Shown: piece after piece, positions 1-9,793 of the stretch
How the letters are laid out: every line of letters begins with the position of its first letter
Numbering within the stretch: position 1 is the first letter of the stretch
Origin: an unicellular cyanobacterium SU2
GTDB lineage: Bacteria > Cyanobacteriota > Cyanobacteriia > Cyanobacteriales > Microcystaceae
Direction of reading: 5' to 3'
DNA: 64,000 bases
Assembly: GCA_002110465.1 (NCBI GenBank)
Contig: NEED01000073.1
Location: forward strand, 1-64,000
Position numbers and translations under genes: made by a program
Notes under the pieces: generated by a model
The model's database searches: none
Seen by the model: only the letters and a program-made list of their open reading frames with translations
Told to the model about the DNA's origin: nothing

Positions 1-114
1 ACCCTTAAATAACTCAACCGAGTAATTAATTTTTGTTAAGGAGGAGAAGAGTAAGTACAGAAAAACTCAGTATATTTGTTGTTGTTTGACTACATAAGAC
101 TATATTTCTGTTGA

Positions 115-3100
115 ATGTTTATGATACTCGCTAGTTTAACCGTAATCAATAATCAAATAGACGAAGAATCAGACCACGACACCACCTTACAAGTCAACCT
201 ATCTCAAAATGCGCCTGCAGGGGGAATAGTAGTTAAATATCAATTAAATGAGCAAACTGCTACAGCAGGGATGGACTTCATTAATCGATTCCAAGAAACT
301 AGCAATGAAGACAATCCTCTTCATGATATAACCAAAGACTTTGACTTTGCCTCCGTTGCTTTTATTGATATAAATAATGATGGTAATGATGATGTATTAG
401 TGGGGCATTTCGATGGTATAGCCTACTACCGCAATACAGGAGACTCTAATAATCTTAACTATGTTGAAGTTACAGGAGAAGACAATCCCTTCAATAGTTT
501 AGATGCGAGCGATACAGAGTTTATAACTCCCGCCGTAGCTGATATCGATAATGATGGTGATTTAGATGTCTTTTTTGGCAGTGATCAAAATAAAATTATT
601 TATTTTGAAAATCAAAGTTTTCAGGGAAGTAGTGGTTTTCGTCCCGTATTTAATGAAGAATCAGGCACTGGTAATCCCTTAGATGCTTTTAATGTTGGTA
701 CATTTAATTCTCCCACTTTTGGAGATGTGGATAATGATGGCGATGCAGATTTATTAGTAGGTAATCCATCAGGTATTATCCGTTACTACGAAAATACAGG
801 AATAATTGATACAAATGGCAATGTAGTATTTGAGGAAAAAACAGGAGCAGATAATCCTTTTACAAACATTAATGTCGTAGAAGATAATACTGGTATCATC
901 AATGAGAATAGTTCAATTGTAATAGATAGTAGTCCCACTTTGGCTGATGTTGACAATGATGGGGATTTAGACTTATTTGTCGGTGAAAGAAGAGGTGTTG
1001 TCAATTACTATGAAAACTTAGGTTTTGATGAAAATGGACAACTAATCTTTGATCGTCAAAGTGGTCCTGATGTGGCTTTAGATGGAGTGAGAGTTCCTAG
1101 TGGCTTTAGTAAACCAATATTTTTCGATATTGATAATGATAACGATTTAGATGCTTTTGTTGGGCAAAATGATGGCGGTGTCGTCTTCTTTGAAAATACT
1201 GGTTTAGGTGAAGTCTCTATTCCAGAAGGGCAAAATAGTGCCACAATCAAATTAACTGCTATTGGTGATTTAATAGCCGAAGACAATGAAACCTTTGAAG
1301 TTACTTTGGTAAATGATCTTAATAACAATCAAGGAGAAAATAATTATGACTATACCATCAGTGATCCAGTTAATGTAGAAGTCATCGGTTTACAACGTAT
1401 TGAGGGGGAAGTAAGTACAATAACTCTTCAACTACAACAAGGTGATCTTGAATCTATTACATTACCAGAGGGTACAAGATTAATCTTTACCAGTGCAGAA
1501 GAACAAAGTGGCAACGTTATAAAAATTCTTGAATCTGTAGAAATTTTACGAGATTCACCCCTGACTTTTGATATTGCCCCTGATTTCATAGAATTAGAAG
1601 AATCAGCAGATAATCTCTTAACAGTAGGAGAAACAGCTAGTTATGAAACTAACACTTTCAGCAGCACAATTACAATCATTGATAATGATATAGCCGAGGT
1701 AAAAATTACCACAGATGCTGAAGGTTTAAACGAAATAGGTGCAAATCAAACATTCTCGACTGTTGAAAATGATCCCAATAGTCAACAAACATTTTTCGCT
1801 GTTTTAACCAGCGAACCCACCGCCCCCGTTGAAGTTTTCCTTGGTAGTAGTGATTTAACTCAAGGACGAATGTTAGACTCCCAAGGAAACTTAGAAGATT
1901 TTAGTCGTCTTGTTTTTACTCCCACTAACTGGAATACGCCTCAATCTTTCACCCTAACACCGATCGATAATGATATAGATGAGGGTAATGTGGAATATGA
2001 AATTATTTCCACAGTTAACAGTGATGATACTCAGTATCGGGAAGATTTTGTCTCCCTTAAAGTTGCAGAAACTTATAACCCTAATACTCAAACCATTGGT
2101 TTACAAATTGACGAGATTAATATTCTTACCACAACCTTAAATGATGGTACACAATTAATATTTAATAACGGTGCGACAGCAATTGTTAATGGAGATTTTG
2201 AACTTTCTAACACAGAAACGATAACAGTTAGTCTGGTTAATTTTGACGATAGTAATGCAACAGGATCGCCAGAAACTACTAGTTTTACTGAAAATATCTC
2301 TCCTGAAATAACCATTATTGATGCTGATAATGATGAAGCAGGAGTAATTGTCAATATAACAGGGGATGCCACAGCAGAAGGTTTCTCTAATAATTTCTAC
2401 AGTGTGCAACTTGCCAGCCAACCTCTGGGAGAAGTCTTAGTTATCATGACTCCTGATGATAACGAAATCGAGTTAAATGATGAGTTTGCAGGGGAACCCT
2501 TAACCTTTATATTTGATGAAAATAACTGGGATATACCCCGTGAGGTGCAAGTAACCGCAGTCGATGACTTTGAAGTAGAATACCGACAAACTACCAATAT
2601 TACCTTTAGCACTACAGGGGAAGATGATCCCGCTTATGATGGTTTAATACCCCCTGATGTAGTGGAAGTCATCGTCGAAGATAATGACTTACCCATAGTA
2701 ACAGTAGAATCAGTTGCAGGGGCGATCGAAGGAGATGCACCAGGCTATTTTTTGATCAGTTTAGATCAAGCAGCATCGGATTTATTTGGGGAAACAGGAT
2801 TAGTTATTAATTATTCTTTTGGTGGCACAAGCGATACAGATAATACTATTAATTTCGATGGCAACTTTAATGTAGAAGCCTTTTACTTAGAAGAGACAGG
2901 TGATGATATAGAGTTAAACTCAACCTCAGAAGTAAAAAGAATATGGGATTCCATTTTTACTGGTACTTTAAGTAATGTAGAAGATGAATACAACATACAA
3001 AGAATTACACCAGATATAACCCCTGTGGTTAACTATTCTAGTTTTAATGTTAGTGATGGAATAGTAGGAGAAGAAAATTTACCGTTTAATAATGCTCTCA

Positions 3101-6100
3101 ATTTTGACGGGGTAGATGATTTTGTCTCTTTTGAGGACAGTGTAAATATCAGTAATGATTACACTATTGAAGGTTGGTTTAAATCAAATTCTAATAATCG
3201 ACAATCTATTGTTGCCTTAACTGATAATTTCCGTGATGCTGTTTTTATTGAATTAGGACCAGATCCAGATGGTGAATTAGGTGAATTAAGATTTTTACAT
3301 CGACCTATTGCTGGAGGCTCAGAAGGCACAAACGTTTTTAGTGGCACGACAGTAAATGATAATATCTGGCATCATTTTGCAGCAGTTCGAGATGGGAATG
3401 ACTTGATACTGTATGTCGATGGCAATGAAGTAAGTAGAGAAACGAATAACATCTCCATCAATAATAATCTCAATTTTAGGATTGGGCGTTTAGTTCCAAA
3501 TTTGCCAAGGCATTTTGACGGTAGTCTTGACGAAATTCGCATTTGGAATACTGCCCGAACTCAAGAAGAAATCCAAGATAATTTATTTAACACCCTAGAA
3601 GGTAATGAACAAGGATTAACCGCTTATTATCAATTTGATGACGCTAGTGGCACGATTTTTGATCAAACAAATAACAATAATGATGGTGTCTTTCAACCTA
3701 GTAACCAACAATCATTCTCTCCTTCTCTTGATATTAATGAAATAGGAGATTTTGCTAATTCTGACTCTTACAACAGTATTAGTAACAGTGGCAATGATTT
3801 GATAGATCATTTCAGTGTACGAGCTAATGCGATCTTAAACTTCACCGAAGCTGGTACTTATACCATTGCCGTAGGTAGTAATGATGGACGTTTAATCCAA
3901 TTAAAAGGTACGACTTTCACCTCCCCAGGAGGACAAATAACCAGTGGAGTCGGTACAGATACTCTTATTTTTGAACCACCTACAGGTCACCGCCGTACTT
4001 TGGGTACTTTTACCGTGACGGAGGATACGCTCCTAGAATTAAATACTTTTTTCTGGGACAGAAGAGGGAGCGATTCTTTTGAAATCAGTATCGCTGAAGG
4101 GGAACATGATTCCTTTAATACCGATGATTTCCAATTATTAGAAAATGATGTCTTGGGAATACAAATTAGTTCTCAAGCCTTTTCCAGTGATTTACAATTA
4201 CCTCCTAATAGTACCGAAAATACTATATTTTCAACTCGTATTGCCCCTGGTGAAAGTAATAGCCCCTTAATCGCCTTCCCAATCGATGATTTTATCGCTG
4301 AAGGTGTTGATTTAAAACTAACCAGTGATTTTGATAATAATGATACCAGTGTCAAATTACGCATCAATGATGATACTTTAATCGTTGAATCTGTTGATAC
4401 TGCCGATGGTACAGTTAACTTACGCATAGATAGCCCAGAGGCAAATAAACGGACGATTCTCTCAGAAGGAGTAGATATCCTATTTGCCAATGGTGCAACA
4501 GCATCAGTGAATGAGACAACTCTTCTGAATAGCAATGGATCTAATGCTGTACCCATTACCATCAATTCAGGCACCATTAGTAATGGCGAAGAGGTTTTCC
4601 GACAATTTACTTTACCCACAGGCTCAAAATTAACCTTTGGAGATGGTTCAGAAATTGAAGTAATTGCCGATGCAGTGATTAGTAGTCAGGGAACTGGTAC
4701 TGATGTTTCTGTAAGTATTCCTGATGGTGAAACTGTTTCTTTAAGTGAAGGAGATTTAGTCAGGTTACCAGGTGAAACTGTTACGGTTACTGTGCAAGCT
4801 GGTGACGGTTATGTAATTGATGCAACTGCCTCCCAAGCAACCTTAGAAATCACTGATAATGACACTCCAGGAGTAAGAATTGTTGAGTTTGGCGATGTCA
4901 CCACCGTCACCGAAAGCGAAACGACAGAATTATTCCTTTCTTTGACTTCTCAACCAGAAGCAGATGTAACGGTTAATTTAACTCCTGTTTCTAGTACCGC
5001 TTCACTGAATGTAATCGATATTGATAGTGAGACAGGTGATTTAGCTTTACAAATTGATAGTAGTAGCAATCTAACTTCACTACTATTGTCTAATGGCACA
5101 GAAATTACCTTTAATACTGAAGATGCAGATCCTAATAATGATATAAGAGCCACAGTCAATGAAGATGCTTTAGTTTTAGCACCAGATCCAGAAAATCCCA
5201 ATCTTCTCAATCCCACAACCAACGTCTCAGTCACGGTAACAGAAGGAAACTCAATCACTGTTAATGATGCAGGAAGTTATACCTATGAAGAATATAGCTA
5301 TAGTGGTGCAGGGGATGATGGCACATTAAGTTTAACCTTTAACTCCAATAATTGGTTTCAATTACAAACAGTCACCATTGAAGGTATCGACGACAATGTT
5401 GTAGAAAAAGAAGACTTCCACACCACCACCATTACTTATGATTTCGATAGCTTCGATCCCACTTACGATGGTTTAGAAGTAGCACCATCACCTCTTAATA
5501 TCATCGATCGCACTTTTGAGCGAGATAATACTATCAATAGTATCTCTCAAGGATTTTTGACTCTCCAAGATAGCTTAGATAATCTCACCTTACCTGTTTT
5601 TGGTAGCCTCGATGGCCTAGCACCAGACTTTATCACCATTTTCACCGATAACTTAGCTGAGCAGTTAAGAAACACGGAAAATATCACCTATCAAACCTTG
5701 ACAGATGCTTTAAATACAGCCTTAGGGGGAGCTTTCGCAGAAGATGGTGCTGAGAATACAGAATTTACCGTAGAAGTAACAGAGTTAGCCTCAAATGATA
5801 TTGCTTTCTTAGTAGATATCAATGCTGAATATAATGGCTTTGACATAGACTTAGGAGGAGATTTAGGATTAAGTGCTTTAGGAATCGGTATAGAAACTCA
5901 AGGGGGGTTAGAATCTAACTTTAATTATGATTTTAGTCTCGGTTTTGGTATCAGTGAAGATGATGGTTTTTATATCAATACAGAAGACACAGCCTTTACC
6001 GTGGGTGCGAATTTAGGCTTAGGAGAAGATTTTCAAGCGATCGGTAATTTAGGTTTCTTGCGTTTAGATTTTTCTCAAAATGAATTAGACTCAACAGGGA

Positions 6101-9100
6101 TAGATGCTGAATTTGTAGTAACATTAACAGATCCCGATGGTGAAATTGATCTTGATCCCGATGGTGATATAACTCGATTAACTTTAAATGAATTACAGAG
6201 TAATCGAGGTAATCAAAGTAGTTTATTTGATTTTATTGAATATGGATTTACTGGAGATGCGGCACTAAATTTTGATGTAAAAACCTCCATACAAGGAAAT
6301 AGTGCATTCCCCTCTTTTAGTTTCAACCTAGCCAGTGAATTACCTTTATTTAACTATTCTAATCAAGAAGATGCCAATGACACGGAAACTCCACAGTTAA
6401 CTATTGTTGATGGTTTCACAGGTTCTATTGTCACAGGTAAACCATTTAAGCTCTCACTGACTTCTAATAATGATAATAGTGATACTCGCTTAACTAAAGG
6501 TACTGAATTAATTTTTAAAGATGATAACAATGACACCCAGACTTTAGTTATTCTCAATAAAACGGTGGTTATCCCTCAAGGACAAGATCAAGAGGTGGAA
6601 GTTATTATTCCTGTAGATAATAATGGAAATCCTACAAATACAAACATTGACATTGACGTTGATGAAATTGCTACCATTGAAAGCTCAGGATTTAATATTT
6701 CCTTCAACGAGATTACCCTTGATTTAGGTACATTTATTAGTGATATTGTCAGCCCTGTAATTGAGTTTACCAATGACATAATTGACCCTGTTAAGCCTGT
6801 TGTTGATGCACTCACTGCAAATGTAGCATTTTTATCAGACATCGGTATAGCAGATTTATTTGACCAAAATGATGATGGAGAAGCTTCTTTAGTTGAGGTA
6901 GCGGCAGAATTGGCTGGAGCCTTAGGGGATGTTCGTTTTACTGAATTTGTCGAAGCAATTATCGGAATTATTGACCTAGCAGAAGCATTAGAGCAATTAG
7001 AAGAAAATATCCAACCCAATATCCCAATAGAAATTCCTTTTGGAGATTATACCCTAGAAAACTTTACTGCCGCCAGTGAATCAACCCCTGCCGAAAATGT
7101 TAACGCTGACACTCAAGGGAATGGTAGCATTAACACAACTAACCCCAATGCAAATATTGACAATCTCGGTAATTCTATTAGTAACGTCTTCACTAAGTTA
7201 GATAATTTGGGTGTTGAGATACCTTTATTAGACAATCCTCTCAACGCTATCAACCTATTTTTAGGTCAAAATGTAGATTTAATTAACTACGATATACCAG
7301 ACTTAAGTATTGCATTTGAACTAGATGCAACTTTCCCTATTGTTACACCATTTCTGAGTGGGGTATTAGGAGGTTCATTTGGTACTGCTACTGACTTAGA
7401 AGTTGGTTTTGACACTGATGGATTCCGTCGTTGGCAAGAGACTGGCTTTGACATCGCCGATTCTTACTTAACTTTAGATGGCTTTTTCATCAATGATTTA
7501 GACGAATTTGGACAAGATAAAGACGAGTTAGTTTTGGCTGCTACCCTAGAAGCTGGAGCCGAAATCAATGCTATTATTGCCAGTGCTACTGTCACAGGTG
7601 GTATTCGTGGCGAGGCAGGTTTAGATATCGTCGATGTCGGGGAATACAATAATACCAGTGACGGACGTATTCGGACATCAGAAATATTCTCTCGCATTAG
7701 CAATCCTCTCAGTTTATTTGAGTTCTCAGGTTCTATTGATGCTTTCTTAAGAGCGATCGTCAAAATAGGGATTAATTTAGGATTTGTCCGTGTTGAGAGA
7801 ACTGTTTATGATGAAGAATTAGCTACTGTTCAACTCTTTGAATTCACTTTGGGAGGCGATCGCAGTGGCACAGTAAGTCAGAGCTATATTGAAGGTGCGC
7901 AAGTATTTTTTGATGCTAATTCTAATGGTATTCTCGATGAGGGTGAACCTTTTACCTACACTGACAGTAATGGTGATTATGATTTAGATGTGCCTTTGGT
8001 GGTATTTGATACCAACGAAAATGGTCAATTAGATAATCCAGAAGGGCGTTTCGTTGCCATCGGCGGAATTGACACTACCTCTCGACTCGCTTATTCTTCT
8101 CCTTTTTATAGCTTTAGTAACTGGGGAGTAGTAACGCCTTTAACCACTTTAGCCTATCAAATATGGGACCTAGGATCGACTACGGTACCAGAAGCACGTC
8201 AGTTGGTATTGCAAGCCTTTGGATTAGCTGATAAGGATATTGATTTGAATCAATTTGATCCCATAGAAGCCCTGGAGGAAGGGGATATCACGGGGTTAGA
8301 GGTTTATACTACCCATATCCAAGTTCAAAGTATGTTGGAATTAACCAATACTTTCTTCACTGAATTTTTGGAAGCAGGAGGCATCATACCCAATCGAGCA
8401 GAATTATCTGAAGCCGTTATTGAAGTATTTGCTAAACACATCATTGATAACCCCAACCCTGATATTTGGACAGATGCAGAGGCATTATTAGAAAGTTATA
8501 CTCCTTTATTAACTGAATTAATACCTTCTGCCGATGATTTACCCAATGGTTTTCCTATTGATCCTGAAGATTTACCTTTAGCTCTAGAAGCTTGGAGTGA
8601 AGCCGTAGCAAAGGCCTTTAAAAAAGTTGATCAAGCCATCATAACTCTTGATACAGAAACAGTTTTAGAGAAAATTGTTCCCACTAAAATCTTGGTACAA
8701 GAGGATTTAGTTAACTTAATCGGTAAGATGGGCAGTGGAGCATCCACCCCAGGGGAAACTATTACTGCTCTCAATAATATTGGCACTCCCACCGATATCG
8801 AAATCACCAATCTATTTGTCTCAGAAAATGCTCCAAATAATACTTTAATTGGTCAATTAACCACCATCGATCCCGATCTAGGAGATAGCCACACCTACGC
8901 CCTCTTAGACAATCCACAAGGACGATTTAAAATTGTTGGGGATGAGTTACAAGTAGCCGATGCAAGTCTACTTGATTTTGAAACCGATCCCGATTTTGAT
9001 ATTCGTGTTCAGAGTACCGATAATGATGGATTAAGTCTTGAAGAAATCTTAACGGTTAATCTAATCGATGACCGTGATTTTGATGTCATGGGAACTTCAG

Positions 9101-9465
9101 GAGATGATTTGATTGCTAGTGGGACTGGTGGAGAAGTCATAACCGGACTTGGGGGTAAAGATACTTATATCTATGACAGCATCAATGATTTTGGAGATGT
9201 GATCACCGACTTCAACGCTAATAATGATGATTTGATTGACTTAAAATCCTTGTATAGTTCCTATACTTCCTCTGGATTGAGTTTAGAGGAGATTCTGGGA
9301 ACAACTCCTTTTGAGGATTTAGTAAAGGTTACAGCCATTGGTAGTAATGCTCAAATTTCCGTGTCCCCCTACGGTCAATTATTACCCGACTATCAACTAC
9401 CGTTAGTAACTTTAGAAGGCGTAACTCCTGACCAAATTGATGCTACTGATTTCCTTTTTAGTTAG
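115..9465 (+). CDS. Giant secreted Calx-beta/FG-GAP/LamG/PA14 mosaic protein
   Basis: A 3116-residue, Asp/Asn-rich protein with no catalytic domain that I recognise; it is probably an exported calcium-binding adhesin or matrix protein. Domains in order: the first half of a Calx-beta fold (about residues 20-55); four FG-GAP/VCBS repeats carrying DxDNDGDxD loops (about 80-363); the second half of a Calx-beta fold (365-400); several Calx-beta domains ending in an ITIIDND-type strand; a LamG/concanavalin-like domain (about 994-1196, NFDGVDDFV and IRIWNTART); a PA14-like domain (about 1210-1340); more Calx-beta; a long unassigned Asp-rich centre (1850-2590); an SdrD-B-like segment (about 2595-2650, DANSNGILDEGE); a cadherin-like repeat (2893-2989); and an RTX-like end with GTSGDDLIASG and GGKDTYIYD, typical of type I secretion targets. 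There is no Sec signal peptide, which fits type I export. A stop codon lies directly upstream of the ATG, and the only good Shine-Dalgarno (near 39-47) is about 70 bases away, so the N-terminus may be eroded. Confidence 0.85.
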   Translation: MFMILASLTVINNQIDEESDHDTTLQVNLSQNAPAGGIVVKYQLNEQTATAGMDFINRFQETSNEDNPLHDITKDFDFASVAFIDINNDGNDDVLVGHFDGIAYYRNTGDSNNLNYVEVTGEDNPFNSLDASDTEFITPAVADIDNDGDLDVFFGSDQNKIIYFENQSFQGSSGFRPVFNEESGTGNPLDAFNVGTFNSPTFGDVDNDGDADLLVGNPSGIIRYYENTGIIDTNGNVVFEEKTGADNPFTNINVVEDNTGIINENSSIVIDSSPTLADVDNDGDLDLFVGERRGVVNYYENLGFDENGQLIFDRQSGPDVALDGVRVPSGFSKPIFFDIDNDNDLDAFVGQNDGGVVFFENTGLGEVSIPEGQNSATIKLTAIGDLIAEDNETFEVTLVNDLNNNQGENNYDYTISDPVNVEVIGLQRIEGEVSTITLQLQQGDLESITLPEGTRLIFTSAEEQSGNVIKILESVEILRDSPLTFDIAPDFIELEESADNLLTVGETASYETNTFSSTITIIDNDIAEVKITTDAEGLNEIGANQTFSTVENDPNSQQTFFAVLTSEPTAPVEVFLGSSDLTQGRMLDSQGNLEDFSRLVFTPTNWNTPQSFTLTPIDNDIDEGNVEYEIISTVNSDDTQYREDFVSLKVAETYNPNTQTIGLQIDEINILTTTLNDGTQLIFNNGATAIVNGDFELSNTETITVSLVNFDDSNATGSPETTSFTENISPEITIIDADNDEAGVIVNITGDATAEGFSNNFYSVQLASQPLGEVLVIMTPDDNEIELNDEFAGEPLTFIFDENNWDIPREVQVTAVDDFEVEYRQTTNITFSTTGEDDPAYDGLIPPDVVEVIVEDNDLPIVTVESVAGAIEGDAPGYFLISLDQAASDLFGETGLVINYSFGGTSDTDNTINFDGNFNVEAFYLEETGDDIELNSTSEVKRIWDSIFTGTLSNVEDEYNIQRITPDITPVVNYSSFNVSDGIVGEENLPFNNALNFDGVDDFVSFEDSVNISNDYTIEGWFKSNSNNRQSIVALTDNFRDAVFIELGPDPDGELGELRFLHRPIAGGSEGTNVFSGTTVNDNIWHHFAAVRDGNDLILYVDGNEVSRETNNISINNNLNFRIGRLVPNLPRHFDGSLDEIRIWNTARTQEEIQDNLFNTLEGNEQGLTAYYQFDDASGTIFDQTNNNNDGVFQPSNQQSFSPSLDINEIGDFANSDSYNSISNSGNDLIDHFSVRANAILNFTEAGTYTIAVGSNDGRLIQLKGTTFTSPGGQITSGVGTDTLIFEPPTGHRRTLGTFTVTEDTLLELNTFFWDRRGSDSFEISIAEGEHDSFNTDDFQLLENDVLGIQISSQAFSSDLQLPPNSTENTIFSTRIAPGESNSPLIAFPIDDFIAEGVDLKLTSDFDNNDTSVKLRINDDTLIVESVDTADGTVNLRIDSPEANKRTILSEGVDILFANGATASVNETTLLNSNGSNAVPITINSGTISNGEEVFRQFTLPTGSKLTFGDGSEIEVIADAVISSQGTGTDVSVSIPDGETVSLSEGDLVRLPGETVTVTVQAGDGYVIDATASQATLEITDNDTPGVRIVEFGDVTTVTESETTELFLSLTSQPEADVTVNLTPVSSTASLNVIDIDSETGDLALQIDSSSNLTSLLLSNGTEITFNTEDADPNNDIRATVNEDALVLAPDPENPNLLNPTTNVSVTVTEGNSITVNDAGSYTYEEYSYSGAGDDGTLSLTFNSNNWFQLQTVTIEGIDDNVVEKEDFHTTTITYDFDSFDPTYDGLEVAPSPLNIIDRTFERDNTINSISQGFLTLQDSLDNLTLPVFGSLDGLAPDFITIFTDNLAEQLRNTENITYQTLTDALNTALGGAFAEDGAENTEFTVEVTELASNDIAFLVDINAEYNGFDIDLGGDLGLSALGIGIETQGGLESNFNYDFSLGFGISEDDGFYINTEDTAFTVGANLGLGEDFQAIGNLGFLRLDFSQNELDSTGIDAEFVVTLTDPDGEIDLDPDGDITRLTLNELQSNRGNQSSLFDFIEYGFTGDAALNFDVKTSIQGNSAFPSFSFNLASELPLFNYSNQEDANDTETPQLTIVDGFTGSIVTGKPFKLSLTSNNDNSDTRLTKGTELIFKDDNNDTQTLVILNKTVVIPQGQDQEVEVIIPVDNNGNPTNTNIDIDVDEIATIESSGFNISFNEITLDLGTFISDIVSPVIEFTNDIIDPVKPVVDALTANVAFLSDIGIADLFDQNDDGEASLVEVAAELAGALGDVRFTEFVEAIIGIIDLAEALEQLEENIQPNIPIEIPFGDYTLENFTAASESTPAENVNADTQGNGSINTTNPNANIDNLGNSISNVFTKLDNLGVEIPLLDNPLNAINLFLGQNVDLINYDIPDLSIAFELDATFPIVTPFLSGVLGGSFGTATDLEVGFDTDGFRRWQETGFDIADSYLTLDGFFINDLDEFGQDKDELVLAATLEAGAEINAIIASATVTGGIRGEAGLDIVDVGEYNNTSDGRIRTSEIFSRISNPLSLFEFSGSIDAFLRAIVKIGINLGFVRVERTVYDEELATVQLFEFTLGGDRSGTVSQSYIEGAQVFFDANSNGILDEGEPFTYTDSNGDYDLDVPLVVFDTNENGQLDNPEGRFVAIGGIDTTSRLAYSSPFYSFSNWGVVTPLTTLAYQIWDLGSTTVPEARQLVLQAFGLADKDIDLNQFDPIEALEEGDITGLEVYTTHIQVQSMLELTNTFFTEFLEAGGIIPNRAELSEAVIEVFAKHIIDNPNPDIWTDAEALLESYTPLLTELIPSADDLPNGFPIDPEDLPLALEAWSEAVAKAFKKVDQAIITLDTETVLEKIVPTKILVQEDLVNLIGKMGSGASTPGETITALNNIGTPTDIEITNLFVSENAPNNTLIGQLTTIDPDLGDSHTYALLDNPQGRFKIVGDELQVADASLLDFETDPDFDIRVQSTDNDGLSLEEILTVNLIDDRDFDVMGTSGDDLIASGTGGEVITGLGGKDTYIYDSINDFGDVITDFNANNDDLIDLKSLYSSYTSSGLSLEEILGTTPFEDLVKVTAIGSNAQISVSPYGQLLPDYQLPLVTLEGVTPDQIDATDFLFS

Positions 9466-9509
9466 GGAAATTAATCTATAATCGAGAAATGGTATTAACA
9501 GCAGTTATT

Positions 9510-9594
9510 GACAACTAGAAGGGGTCGAGGGAGATCTTGCCATCGTACCCCTCCCATCCGAAACCGTGCGTGAGACTTTCACCTCACACGGCTA
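9510..9594 (-). mobile_element. Group II intron 3' relic (domains V and VI)
   Basis: Read on the minus strand, 9594 to about 9561 folds as a group II intron domain V. A lower stem AGCCGTG/CACGGTT and an upper stem TGAGGT/GTCTCA (one G-T and one T-G wobble) are separated by the two-base CG bulge, and the stem is capped by a GAAA tetraloop. It starts with the catalytic AGC triad. The following 40 bases contain GGGGT/ACCCC pairing that could be what is left of domain VI. No reverse transcriptase/maturase frame or upstream intron domains lie between here and 9793, so this is a truncated remnant. What is seen is the domain V fold; identity as a relic is inferred. Confidence 0.75.
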
Positions 9595-9680
9595 CTCAAC
9601 ATATCTATCTTTGTCAGTAGAACATCCTACCTTTTGATTTGAAATTAGGGTATACTTCAACGCCCCGTAATTTGCTGCAA

Positions 9681-9779
9681 TCAGTTTTTAGTCATCAAAA
9701 CCCGCCACATAATGAAACTAGCAAAAGTAATATATCCAACCACGGTTAACCAATCTAATAATTGATGAGAAATCGTCAT
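9681..9779 (-). CDS. 32-residue single-pass membrane peptide
   Basis: Short reading frame, 32 codons plus TGA, starting MTISHQLLDW and ending WRVLMTKN. The middle (residues 8-29) is a hydrophobic helix with Trp near both edges and a basic C-terminus, the build of small thylakoid or plasma membrane subunits. An AAGGGG Shine-Dalgarno lies about 11 bases upstream of the ATG. The gene begins only 14 bases after the stop of the co-oriented helicase gene, so the two are probably co-transcribed. I compared it from memory with PetL, PetM, PetN, PsaI, PsaM, PsbT and Psb30 and it matches none clearly. Function unknown. Confidence 0.55.
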   Translation of the reverse strand: MTISHQLLDWLTVVGYITFASFIMWRVLMTKN

Positions 9780-9793
9780 TATTTAATTACCCC

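Noticed and set aside
786-7763. Many minus-strand open frames of 60-150 codons inside the giant gene
   Set aside because: They are shadows of the long Asp/Asn-rich coding frame; no start signals, and composition is the complement of the GAT/AAT-rich repeats.
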